Origin: Neopestalotiopsis rosae
Lineage: Eukaryota; Ascomycota; Sordariomycetes; Amphisphaeriales; Sporocadaceae
NCBI GenBank assembly: GCA_023078685.1
Contig: JALGAS010000007.1
Location: forward strand, 868,001-932,000
Direction of reading: 5' to 3'
DNA length: 64,000 bases
Below, in pieces: positions 21,086 through 33,699 of this stretch; the first letter of the stretch is position 1, and each line of letters begins with the position of its first letter. The notes beneath the pieces were generated by a model that saw only the letters and a list, made by a program, of their open reading frames with translations, had not been told where the DNA came from and searched no databases. Both the position numbers and the translations under genes were made by a program.

Positions 21086-24000
21086 GATTATTTCGCGTAA
21101 TAAATGCGATATGGAGGGCTTAAATTTATTTAAGCATTAATTTTTAATAAGCTCGGAAAACCTAATAGCTAAAAAAAGAGCCGCTTTTTACGACGATTAT
21201 TATAATGCTCTTTAACGCAAAATTTAATATATTAAAATTAGAGCTATAAAAATAATTATTAGGTTTATTTTGGCGGTAGATATATTAATAATATCTTCTA
21301 AAAAAAAAAGTATTAACGAGGCCGATAACTAATTATATTTTAGCTCGAAAGCTACGATTATTTTATATAAGCTATAAAAGTGGGAAATTAACGTAGGAAG
21401 GTGGCTTAAGGCCAGCTATAATTATATCCTAGCGCTATTTATTAATATATTAATATTTTATTTATATATTAGAAATATTTAAGCTTTATAGGATAAAAAA
21501 ATAAAAATAGTAATAATATATTTTATATTATTATTTAATTTTAGTAATCGAACGTTTATAACTTTTCGTAGGTATTATCGAATTTAAAATAATTTCGTGC
21601 AGCCTTCGCTATTTTTTAAATTTTATATATAATGCTATATTTTTAGTCGTTTATTAATTTATTTATTATTGCTAGCCGCTATTATTACAAAATCTCGCTA
21701 TAGGAGCTCGTTTATGCGCCGGGCACGCGTTATTAGTTCTTCGTTTTTTTATATAGCTTTATTAATTTTGCGCGTTAATATTATTAGCAGCTTTTAATTA
21801 CCTATAAAATCTTTACGGCCGCTATTGCTTTTATCGCTTAAAACCAATATTTTTGCAAATTTATATAAGACCTCCCCGCAAAAAGCGCTTATAGCTGCTA
21901 TAAAATCGCTTATAAATATAATTATATTAATATTAGGATAAAAAATTTGGCATATGCTTTCGAGCTATGCGATAAAATCGTTAGTAGGAACGTAAGCTTT
22001 TAGATTCGCTAGCGATTTTATGGCAGTATTATCGCTTATATTATCGCTTAGAAATCGGGCTTATAATATAATATATGCCTTTAAATTATCGTATCCCGAG
22101 TAAAGGCTTTTTACGTTTTCGCGGAAGGTATTAAGCTTATTTAGTATTTTTCTAATTTTTCGTTTAATGCTTTAAATTAGGGGTAATATAACGCTATTAA
22201 ATAAAAATATAGCGTCGATATGCGTACGAAATACGGTATAAATATTTATATTACGCTATTATTATTTATAAATAAAAAATATTCGAATTAATAATAACGC
22301 TTGCTTAATTTTGCGCATTCGGATTTAAGCATCCGCAGTTATTATTTTTATATATTTTAAAGTATCGATAACGTCCTAAATTTCGTAAAAGAGGTCTTTA
22401 ACGCGGTTATTTATAATAAATATAATAATATCGGACCGTTTAAAAAAGCTATTAATAATGCGGTTTAAGCCCGGATCGTCGCCCGCTTATTTTCGAGCGT
22501 CGAAAGCTCGGGCTTAATTTGCGAAATTTATAGCTAAATCGATGCTTTATTTTATGCGTCGCTGCTTTTAGCCTACGAGAGAATCGATTAAGGCTAAATA
22601 CTCGGATTAAATAGCGCTATTAATATATAAAGGAAGCTCGGGCGTAATAGCGGTAATTTCTATATTTATTATACGGCCGATAAAAATATTCGATATAAAC
22701 CGGCCGGCGAGGTTCCAAATAATGCTTGTTATAGCCAGAAATATAATAAATATGTATTAGCATATATTACGATAATTTTTACCTAATTATAAACGCGGAG
22801 CTAAAAATTTGGGTATATCCTAACCTAAAAGGTAGATATTAATATTTACGTTAAAAATTAACGTAATTCGGTCGTTTATAATCGGCCGAAATCGAAAAAG
22901 TAATCGAGGGCTAGTAATAATTAGCGTTATTATTTTATCGTAATTGATAGCCTAAATATAACTAGTTTATTATTTTTTTATATTATAAACTAAAAGCTAT
23001 TTTATTACGTATCTCTCTCTAATTAAATTATATTTATAATTTACGTTTCCTTAAAAGCTTTGATAAAAAGTTACTAAAATCCATCGCAGAAAATAAATTT
23101 TATTACGCTCGATTAAATATATTAATTTTATTTTCGTTAAAAAAAAGGGGAAAAAAAAAACTTTTGCTGCGATATTTAATTAATTAAAATTGCCGATATT
23201 ATACTTTTGCGATATATTTATATTAATATTAATCGTATAGGCCCTTCCGCATATTATCGCCCGTTTATTTAAGCTTTTCTAAAATGCGTTTATAAATTTT
23301 TAGCTGGATTAATTAAGTTACCGTAGCTTTAAATTAAATTTTTTTATAATTAGGTAATTTTAGCATTTATCCTTTATTATAAAATTTTTAGAAAAATATA
23401 TATATTTAATTTAGGCCCGTTAATTTTTAAATAAAACGTTTGCCTTATAACGATATTAAAATCTAATATGCCTAAATTTCGTTTTAGGGGAGCTATTCCT
23501 CGTATGCCTGCTAATTATAGCAATATAAATATCCCGAAAATTAACGTAAAAATATCCGAAGCCGTCGATTTAAATAAAGTTTATTTATACCAAATTTTTT
23601 ATACCTTTGCTAATAGCAATTTTATACCGTTTAAATAGGATAACGCTAATTTTAACTAAAAGAAATCGATATTCCTAAAAACGCTTTTTAAAAATCTATA
23701 GCTATAAAATATTATAAATCCGGCCGCTTTATCCTTATTTATTAAGCGATTGCTTAATTTATTTGCCCGCGCCGGATTTTTATAAATAAAATTATCCTCG
23801 GACGGAATCGTTATTTTAAAGTGGCCCTAAAGGGTGGCGGGCGCCGAAATATATCGGGAAATTAGTATTTAGCTGTGTAAAATAGGCTTTAATAGCTTCG
23901 ATTTAATTTAATTTTAGGGAGTACGTGCCGATAAATATCTCGAAATTATGGTAGATTGCATTTTGTATAGGCGATTATTGCGCTATATAAATAATATATT

Positions 24001-27000
24001 ATTTAAAAATGCTGCCGCTAGCTTTTCGAAAAATTTTACCGCAACCCAGCTTTGTATTCCTATAATTATTTGTAGCAAATAATAAATATTATTAACGAAA
24101 AATGCTATTCGCTAAATAAAAAAAATAAATTCGCGATTAATTACGGATATGCGTAATTAATATATATAAGGATAGCGCGCCCCTAACTAACCTCGTTCGC
24201 ACCTAAAAAACCGCCTTAAAATTCCTATAATCGAAGCAATATTCGATAAAACGGGCAGCTTAATTTATAATAAGCGCGATTTATTAGGTTTTACCCGATT
24301 ATCGAGATTTTTTATATTGTTTTTATGCGATTAAGAATGCAAAATTAGCAGCCCTTTGCCTAACGTACTAAATAACGCTTTTAACGAATTCGCGCTTTTC
24401 GGATCCTGGATTTTTAATAATACCTTTTTTAAATTAATTTATAATATAATAATAAAAAGATATCGCTAGCTTTTTAAATTTATTTTTTAAGCTAAAATTA
24501 GCGGCATACGTCTGGAAGAATTCGATAAAAAGCACTAAAATTTTAAGTTATTTTTAAGTATAAGAATTATATCCGAATATTAGGCAAGCTATTTTAAGGA
24601 AGACGATCGTGCCGTTTTCGATAAATAATAATATATAAAGTATTATTTAATATAATTAAGGTATACGGACGATTAATAATAAAATAAAAATCGCTTAAAA
24701 TTATAGCAATGTGGAATTATTTTTAGAAAACGTAAAAAAAGCTCTATTCGTTTTTTATTTAGATAATACGTAAGGTTTTTTTTGGCAAATTATTCGACGA
24801 CGTATTTTCGAACGTATAAAAATATAGGATTTATTAACGCTGTAATAATTATAAATTTAAAATTATTATATAGCTATTTATGCATAGGGTATAACTATTA
24901 TAACCTTCGATCCTAAAAAATAACCCTATATCCTTCGCTAAAGGACGTTATACCTATATATATCCTTAATTATAATATTATCTCTATTAAATCGTGCTAA
25001 AACTTTGTAATTATACGTAGCTCGCAAAGCGGGATTTTTTAAAATGCGCCGAGCCTTAAAAACGATAGCCGCTAGGCTTTTTATATTTAAAAAATAGTTA
25101 ATGCGGTCGACGCTTAACCCTTTTAAAGCTTGCTATATAAAAATAGTTCGAAATTAATAAAAATCCCGCTTAAATCTTTTTAATCGCCTCGCTGCCGCCG
25201 AATGGATTTGCTTATCGGTATATTATTATTAAATAGAAATTTAAGCTTTTAAAAAAGGCGTATCGAAATCGAATATAGTATAAAAATCGCAATTTATCGC
25301 AAGGCTATTAAAATTCCATAAAGCAATCGGAGAATATAATCCGCAAATATGGCAATATTCCTTAATCGCTATAAGCTTTATAAAATTAGTAATTACCGGC
25401 CTTTTTTTAATAAAAGCCGATTTATCCGTGGAAAATTAGTCGCTGGATTCCTTATTAATAAAGTTGCTCTCGGGCTTTTTATAAATTAAAATAATAAAGG
25501 CTTTACGGATCTTTTCCCGGTAAATAATAAAAGGGATATATAGCATAATAAAAATAATTAGTATAGCGATAAAAAAATTTTTTATCTAATAGCGTAATTA
25601 AGCAAAACGCTATAAATAGGCTATAGGATTAGTGGCCAAAAAAAATAGGTATAATAATAATCGTATAAATAAAAAATTATTCGCAAGGTTAAAAAATATA
25701 CTAATAATATAACCGGAAGAGTCCCGCAAAATAACGTTAAAAATGGCTTGTTAGATACGCGCCAGATTTTGCTGGTATCTCGCTTTTATTGCGATATTAG
25801 TAAATGGTGGCATAGCGGATAACGGCGCATTCGACGGTATTATAATTTTATAAAAACTAAATTCTTTTTTTAATAAAAGGGGCACACTTTTAGCAAATGC
25901 GAAATAAATAATTGCGAAAAAGGTCTTAGCGCATTATAAATAATTTTTACTATTTTTGCTTCTAATTATCGTTTAAATCCATTATTGGGGCTAATAATAA
26001 CCGGCAAAGATTCCTTAATATTATATAAATATTTAATTTAAGGAAGCAATTATATAAATAAAAAGGCAGAATTGCGTAATTATTGCGATATAATATTTAT
26101 CCGCTATTAGGCGCTAAAGTTCCTTTAAAAAAGGAAAAGGAAAAAAATCGCAATAGATAAATAGGCTTAAAAGAATATAAAGCATAATTTAGACACCTAA
26201 TAAAATAATATTTAAATATAAAATCTTCGGTAATTATTTTGTTGCTAAAAGAAATAAGGAATTATAATTATTAAGTATGCTAAAAAGCGCACGAATTTTT
26301 AATCGTATTTATTAAATTAAAGCCGTCGGTCCGCCGTTTGTATGCAAATCTCTATCGTACTTTCACATTATCCAGACGATTTATTTTATACCTATTGGTT
26401 AAATTACCACGGATAATAAAAAACAACTTAAAGCGGCATATCCAGGAGAGAATAATTTAAATATATATTACAGCTTAATAATATTTCCCGAAAATATAGC
26501 CTGCAACCCCTCCCACCTACGCGCATATATATTAGGTTATTTTAAAGTTCTTTTATTTTTTATTTTTTTTAAAGTTACGAGTCCAATTTTAAATAATAAA
26601 GGGTATGCAGGTACCCGACGAGGCCTGGTATATATCCTTATTCGTGACTTATAAGTCGCAAAATAGCGAGCCGAATACTAAAAACACTTATTACCCGCCT
26701 AAAAAACTTATTTGCATCCTACGCTAGTTTAATTATTTAGCATATTATTTAAGCCTTAATTAGGGCAGAAATTTTTATAATATAAAACGAAATAAACGTA
26801 ATTTTTAGTAAATTGCTATTAATATAAAGAAGTAATAGCACTCCGGAAAGAAGTCGAGAGAAGTCCTATATAAAGGCATTTAGGAAACTAATATAATAAA
26901 AGAGATTCCAAGCGAACGCGCTTAGCGAAAATAAAATCGCAATAAACGGTATAATATAAATAGCAATTTTAATATAATTTATTTATTAGCATTATAAATT

Positions 27001-29407
27001 AAAAGTAACCGCTAATACGCGAAAGGGAGCGCGATATAATAATTATTTAATGCTTAGTATATATTATTTAATGCAATAAGCAATAAATATAGCCAGCCCT
27101 AAATTCTAGCTAATAACCTAGGGCGTAACGTAATTTGCTTTTATAATTATTTTTAATTAAAAGTTAATATTTATAAAAATTAACGAAATCCTTATTAAAC
27201 GATTATTTTAATTTATTAGAGAAAATATAAAATCTAATAAATTTCTAAGGAAAATAGCTAGAGACGTTTATATAAAATAGCTAGAATATAGCATAAAAAC
27301 GGGAATCCGGGTGCCGAGCCGGATCTTATGGAGTTCCCTTAATTAAAATATTAATTAATGTCTTTTGGATTATATATAACTATTTTTTTATATTATTAAT
27401 TATTAGGTTGCAGACTTTATAGCAAAGCTTTTGGAATTATCGTAAATAATATTAAAAACCCCAAAGCTTGTTTATAGTATTAAATAAACGGTTTGGGGTC
27501 GGTTAGGTTATATATTTTTAGCTTAAAACCTTCGCCCTATCTTTATATCCTCTAATACGTCTGGCTAAAATATATATAAGTATAAATTTTAAAAGCACTA
27601 ATCCCGGTATATACCTTTTTAGGCCGTAAGCACGCTTTTAAAAATGCCTATAATTTAGTATAATATTAGCCGTTTCCCCTAATAGCCTATTATTAGGATT
27701 TTCTTTTGCTTATAATCGCTATAAATACCTAATCCCTTTCGTAAAATTTTAAAAAACCAATTTCGTTATAGCCTGCCGGGGATCCCCGGTAAAATAATTA
27801 CTTTAGGTTATTATAGCATTATAGCAGCAAATTCCTAATTGGGCGCAAATTCGTTAAAATATTAATATTTTATAGGGTAATAGATAATAAGGGAGTAATT
27901 TATTTAGTTATTTAGGTTATAATATAGCTTATGCGCTTATTATTAACGTATAATGCGTAAGCCGTAATATTTTTAAAGCCGAGAAAAAGGAAAATAGCAA
28001 GCTAAAGCCTTTTTTTATGCGACGTTTTAAGCCCTTTCGCGCGCAGCATCCGCCCTAAAAACGATAAATTCGCAAAGCTTAAAGCTCGAATAATAAAATA
28101 AAATAAAAAGTTACCCGCAAATAATATAAAAATAATTTAAAAGCTCGTAACTATTATTACACATAATCTATTACGCTACCGCCTAAAGCATACGATAAAT
28201 ATAATAGATTATATTAGAATCGGCAATATCCTTAATTTATCGCAATAATTAAATTATTTAATCGTAGCACTCTAGCCCGGCAATCCGTTTTACCTAGTAA
28301 TATCCTTAAAAGCGCTTTTAATATCGGGGCGTTGCGCGATTCTACTTTTATATTAAAATTTATAATTTTTTTAAGCCGTATAAACCGTATATATTATCTT
28401 AATATTACGATAAATAGCGGCAATTATAAAGGACTAAATGCTATTTTATTTTTGTTTCGCGGGTTTTATTGCGCCGCTAGCAATCTAATTATAGCGGATT
28501 TCTAAAATATATAAGTGAAATTATAACGCCGGCGCTTTAAAGGCTCTATCGAAGGCTTTTTGCGTAAAAAATGGAATTATTTTATCCGGGTCGCAGCCAG
28601 AAAGCGTCGCATAGAAAAAGATAATTAATTATAAATTATATTATTTATTTAAATATTATTAATATAAAATAAAATATTTTATAAATTGCCGTTAAGGATT
28701 AGGGGACGGCGGGACGAATTATAAATTATATATTCCGTAATTAAAGCTAATAGCATAATATAAGTAGATTACCTCGTTTTATTCCATTTAAAAGGGAATA
28801 ATTAAAAAAGGGAAATTATTTGGCAATTAAACTTTATATTTATAATAAGCAGGTCTTGATTTAAGCTATGCAATAAATATAATTTATTTTCCATTATTTT
28901 ATTATATAGTGGTTTTAGCACCTAATTACCTAGGTACCTACTAAATAGTTAGGGTGCCAGCGAATATAAGGGGCGGGAGTGGGGATTGGAGAGTGACTTT
29001 TCTCCTCGGTAGGTTTACGATCCCACTAAAAGTACCCCACTAGAAGTCATTTATTAAGATAGGTTAGCGAGTATCTCGAACGACCTCCCTCCCCCACGGG
29101 AAGAAAAAGTTAATATTTTATACTAATAACCTCGTAAATCAAGCCGAGATTCGCATATCGTTATTGCAAAAATATTAAATCGGTCCTACGCGAATTCGAG
29201 TTTAAAAAATTAGAAAGATTTTTTGCATTATTAATAGCTATAACTGCTACCTAAAAGTTGGTCGCGATATCCTATAGCTAAATATATTATATATATTCGA
29301 ATTGCGACGATGGCTCGCTATATATAATATACGTAAATTTATTCCTTCGCGCAGCTATATATATATAATTTCTATCTATAATATTTTATTTAAAATTAGA
29401 TTCGCGT

Positions 29408-29448
<41 letters not shown>

Positions 29449-30198
29449 TGCATATTCTCATATTCGTTACCCGGTATTTGCGCCGCCTGAGAGCCGACCG
29501 CAAATTGAATAATGCCCGGATGCCTAGGTTAAAGCGGCTTTAGGTATTATTATTATTACCGCCCGGTTAATAAATCTGGTAATTTATTTAAAAGCGAGTA
29601 AAAAAAGAAATCGTTTTTAGAAAGCTTTTATTTCCTAAATTAAATTAATATTAAAATAAAACGAATTAAAAAAGAGGACGAATTAGAGTTATTGGGTAAC
29701 TCGGGCAATATAAAAATAAAAATTACGGTAAGTTTAATAAATTTTATGCGCTATTCTAATATATTTTTAATTTATTTTATTAAGCCGGCTTTGTTTTTTA
29801 ATGCAGAAATAAAAAATAAAGATAGCACGCGATTATATCTCGATAAAAGCCATAAAAAAACCCGATTTATTCCCGAATCTTAAATCCTATCCGAAAATCG
29901 AGGTTAATAGCTTTAAGGAAAATGCTTAGCATACTAAAGCCTATTAGAGGATAGCACGAATAATAGCCTACCACAAAAGCTGCTCGAAAAAGCTATCGAA
30001 ATAATTAAAAAAATCGTTTTTTAAATAGCGGAAATTAAGCCGCAAAAAAAATAGTATTCCGGCCGAGGTTATAAAGGCGATAAATAATATCCCATATCGG
30101 ATTTTATAGCCAATAACGGGAAAATTCTAAAAATATGCCTAGCATATCGGATTAAATTTAACGCTTATTATGCATAAAAAAAGCTTCCTAGCGTATGT
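21086..30198. repeat. RIP-degraded AT-rich block 1, right part
   Basis: About 9.1 kb, gene-free, with the same RIP signature. The part from about 21.1 to 24.65 kb aligns in the same direction with block 2 (about 41.25-45.45 kb). A 33-A run lies at 29414-29446. Islands at about 26330-26660 and 28900-29110 keep more CpA and TpG than their surroundings. Confidence 0.9.
29414..29446 (+). repeat. Poly-A run of 33
   Basis: Uninterrupted A run. It could be the tail of a mutated LINE inserted on the plus strand, or a later slippage expansion. No LINE coding sequence is recognisable before it. Confidence 0.9.
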
Positions 30199-30378
30199 AT
30201 GGAATTAGCTGCCCCAAGCGATGGAAAGGGAGACTCGGCTTCGAATACGCAAACCACGTCGCAAATACGCTAGTGTCCTAGCGTTAATTATAAAGGTGAC
30301 CGGTTCGTCCCGGAATCAGAGTTCAGATCCGATACGGGACAGATCCTCGACACGTATCTAGCATGCAGGATCGCGATT
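30199..30378 (+). pseudogene. RIP-damaged 5' end of the zinc-repeat gene
   Basis: An ATG at 30199 is in frame with the gene that follows and opens MELAAPSDGKGDSAS. The frame hits a TAG at 30271 and then reads CPSVNYKGDRFVPESEF, clearly a further copy of the C-x4-H-x-GD-x-W-x-PE-x2-F repeat. Compared with intact repeats, the His is Tyr (CAY to TAY) and the first Cys of C-x2-C is Tyr (TGY to TAY). The TAG could come from CAG. All three are C-to-T or G-to-A changes at CpA/TpG, the RIP type. If the stop is real, translation starts at 30379; an intron ending GCTAG at 30273 is a possible alternative. Confidence 0.65.
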
Positions 30379-32716
30379 ATGGCGGGCATGCGTTTGTGCA
30401 ATGCCGTCAACCACCAAGGTGACCGATGGCGGCCACAGTCGGAGTTCGTGTCCAAAGCTGGCAATATCGCTTATACATGCCAATTATGCCGGAGCTCCAA
30501 TGCGGACCCAGACGCGCAGCAGGACCTAAAGGAGGATGAAAAGGTCGAGGCCTTCATGGACACTGTTGGAAGGCCCGGGATGCTACATTGTTCCTTCGGA
30601 TCGCATAAAGGTGAGCGGTGGCTTCCCGAAGCCAATTTCAGATCCAAGACAGGAAAGAGGCTTTGCCGCATCTGTCAAGCGTGCCGCTCAGTATTGAACC
30701 AGAATCAGAACGCTGCCCGGGCTAAGCGGAGGACCAAGGCTGTCGAATATGCTGCCACGGAAGATGGCCAAAAGGCAGCGGCAATGACACAGGATGAACA
30801 CCCAGGTATGCGACGCTGCTCCGATGCGGGACACGAGGGCGACCCATGGGCCCCTGAATCCCAGTTCATAGGATCAAAGGGCAAGGCGACCAGCACTTGC
30901 AGAGATTGTAGAACGAGATGGTCCAAGGCAAGGGCTCGTAACAGAGCGTTGATCACAGCAGAGACACTCGCTCAGGCGCATTCTCACCCAGGAAAGAAAC
31001 GTTGCTCCAACAGAGATCACATTGGAGACCCATGGCTTCCGGAGGCCGAGTTTACAGAGTCTGGCAGAAGTTTCAATTTCTGTCGCGTTTGTGTAAAAGG
31101 CTATCGCGATTGGATCTCGCGCGCCATAGACAAGATCAAGAACAAGAATATTCAAGTAAGCTGCGGATCTGTACAGTGCCGGAAGGGACTTGGCTGACAT
31201 TGTTACAGAAAGGCATGCGATTTTGTGGCCTTGGCATGCATTTCGCTCCAGAGGCTCACTTTACTGCCTCTCTTGGTCCTGATAGACGAACGTGTGTGGA
31301 TTGCCGTGAACAACAGGCAAGACGTCAGAGGAAATCAGCTGCAAAGAAAAGGGCAGTTGGCAGAATAGTAAATATATGTCTGCTTGTTAATAACTTCCAG
31401 TCGTCTAATTCGTTACAGTCACAGAGGCGGGGACGAGTCTGCCGAAAATGCAACAAAACGTTGTTCTTGGACTGTTTTGATACCAAGAAAAACGGTATGC
31501 TCAACAAACGCTGCCGAACGTGTGCCGTGCAAATGTCGAGGGCCAAAAATCGGCCATTTTGGGTCAAGCAAAAGGCTAGATACCAAAAGTCCAGATGGAT
31601 GGGAGCAATCCGAATCGCCGAAGAGATGCGGGGTGAGCGCGCCGCGGATCACGATGCTATTGGAAATATGGGGTCGAGTATTGACGGCGCCGGTAGCGTC
31701 CGCGACGTGAGTTGTAGTCCACGAAACATCAAATTGCCGTGGGCAGAAACTGACAGCAAACCCAGCCTGATGGAGGATCCAAGAGGAATTCAGAGTCTCT
31801 TGCCGGTGGCGCAGCTACCAGTGGATCTGATCATGAGGACGAAGACTCACATCACGACGCGACGGCCCCAAGCGATAACAACCTCAAGGTACCGCATATC
31901 AAGACTCTGGCATGTTCTTCTATTCATACCTGCGACTCTTTCTATACGCAGAAGCTAACCAGGCAACAGAAAAGCGACATCAATGAAATGAGTCGTATCC
32001 TTGCCACCCCATTCGAGCAAGATATTCTTCGTGATACCGAGACTTACGGTATGGTCCGCCTCGATGGTGAGACTTTGAATCAGCTTAGCATCAGACTTGC
32101 GAAGGCGGCCATCAGTCAAACGACGGATCTGGAGCTGCACCATCCGCTTGACCAGATCATGAACGACTGTAGGCGTATAACAAACGCCGAGCTCAACTTC
32201 TACTATCTGCAAAAGCAATACAGCACCGGGGACAGGTTTAACACGATTCGAAAAATCCTTAGGGTAAGTCTGTAGTAACATCCATCTTTACCTCTATAGT
32301 ATTCTCGCTAACAGGCGCCAGGACTATTTTGAGCAGAAGTTTGGGCGAGCCGTGAGCAAATGGAGAGGGGAGGTAGGTGAACTTTAATGATGACGCATGA
32401 GTTGAGAAGATGCTAACATCGCGGGAAGCGCCCCAACTGCCAACCAATTCTCCGCGCATCTGAACTACGCAAAAGTTGCGAAGCGAAGCAGCGAAGCCAA
32501 GAAGCAAGATCGGCCTTGGAGCCCAAGTCTGACGCGCCCCTGTCTCCTGCGGCTCAGCAGAACAAGCCGTACGCGATTCGAGAACAAGATGGACTGCCTC
32601 TTGACAAAGAAGGGGAGCAGTCCAACGAGATCCCCGCCACGAGACGTGTGAAGCGGCCTTTGGAGGTTCAACAAGGCAGTCGCCTTGTGAAAAGGGAGAA
32701 GACTGACGATATGTGA
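30379..32716 (+). CDS. Tandem C-x4-H...C-x2-C zinc-repeat protein
   Basis: Proposed exons 30379-31155, 31209-31367, 31419-31706, 31766-32263, 32322-32372, 32429-32716, all in phase 0, 686 residues. Five repeats of about 50-70 residues share C-x4-H-x-G-[DE]-x-W-x-PE-x2-F...C-x2-C (the fifth, at 31218-31310, lacks the GD-x-W part). A sixth unit after intron 2 is a plain C-x2-C...C-x2-C ribbon (RVCRKC...RCRTC). Linkers are basic, which suggests nucleic-acid binding by a string of zinc ribbons. The second half is unrecognised, with an Asp/His-rich stretch and a likely helical domain (about 31990-32260). Donors GTAAGC, GTGAGT, GTAAGT and GTAGGT and CTGAC/CTAAC branch sites support introns 1, 3, 4 and 5; intron 2 (51 bp, in frame) and the acceptor of intron 4 are less sure. 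No family name is claimed. Confidence 0.65.
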
Positions 32717-33699
32717 AAGGCAGCTTATCGCTGACAAACGACATTGGAGTTTTATGCTAAATCCTGGTCTTGATTTTTGGTTTTGGTTTCTGGCCTTAGT
32801 GCGTATCGTGATTGATTGCCTGATCGAGGACTCCCTCACTGAGCCCTTCGGACTTTCCCTCGTCTTGAGACTGCATTAAGCTATGGTACATAGTGTACAT
32901 TCCAGATTTTGTGGTATGCGCCTGTGGTATGCGCCTGTGGTATGCGCCTCTGGTATGCTTTAGTGGAGTGTCATCCGAGGGCGGCCTGGGCCTAAAGGGC
33001 GGTTGACTTAGGTATCAATGAGTATTTGATGAATTCTTAATCATGATTCATATATTTAGATCTTACCATGACAGGCTGTTACGGTTGGGCTATCAATATT
33101 CAACTACGCCTCATCTCGAAAGGAATGCTCATGACGTGACTATTTGCCGATCCATCAACGTATGCACCGTGGCCGTCGGAACGTCCACATTTTTGTTGAT
33201 CGCGCAGGGAGCTGTGCGTTTGATTTGGTCGTCATCTGTTTATTCTCATCAACATATATATGTGGCATTTCGTGCAATACTGCCGCTTCTGCTTGTATTG
33301 TAAAGCACCATGGCCCGGCTTTCCGGTAGACGTTCGTACCTACCTTCCGTCGCTCTCCCACGCCTCGTCGTAGATGCATCAATTAGCACCAACTTCTACA
33401 GATCATCCATTTGTGTACAGTGCTAATCTCGTGGCCAGGCTGCTCCAGTGCTACATGCATGAGGCAATCTAGTAGATGAGAGTACATATTCCAGCCTTCC
33501 AGAAAAGTAGCAGCAACCTTGGTGACTTGATGCAACAAGATACTTGAATGCGACAAATTTTGTATATGCCAATGGATTTTACTATTGGCAAAGCCTTCTC
33601 AGGCACTCTCAACGATACTGGTTGGCTATCTAATTGCGATCGGCCTGCGTCGTGGTTTGTACATTCATGCATGCCGGCATATCGGATCGTACTGCCATC
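32717..33699. other. Intergenic region
   Basis: No gene supported. It holds a short 13-bp tandem repeat (32911-32958). The 33043-33791 open frames have no protein-like character. Confidence 0.6.
32911..32958. repeat. 13-bp tandem repeat, 3.7 copies
   Basis: Units of GTGGTATGCGCCT at 32911, 32924 and 32937, then a partial CTGGTATGC. Visible directly. Confidence 0.95.

Noticed and set aside
29692..29883. 63-codon frame in the AT-rich block
   Set aside because: Lys/Asn/Ile-rich composition typical of chance frames in AT-rich DNA.
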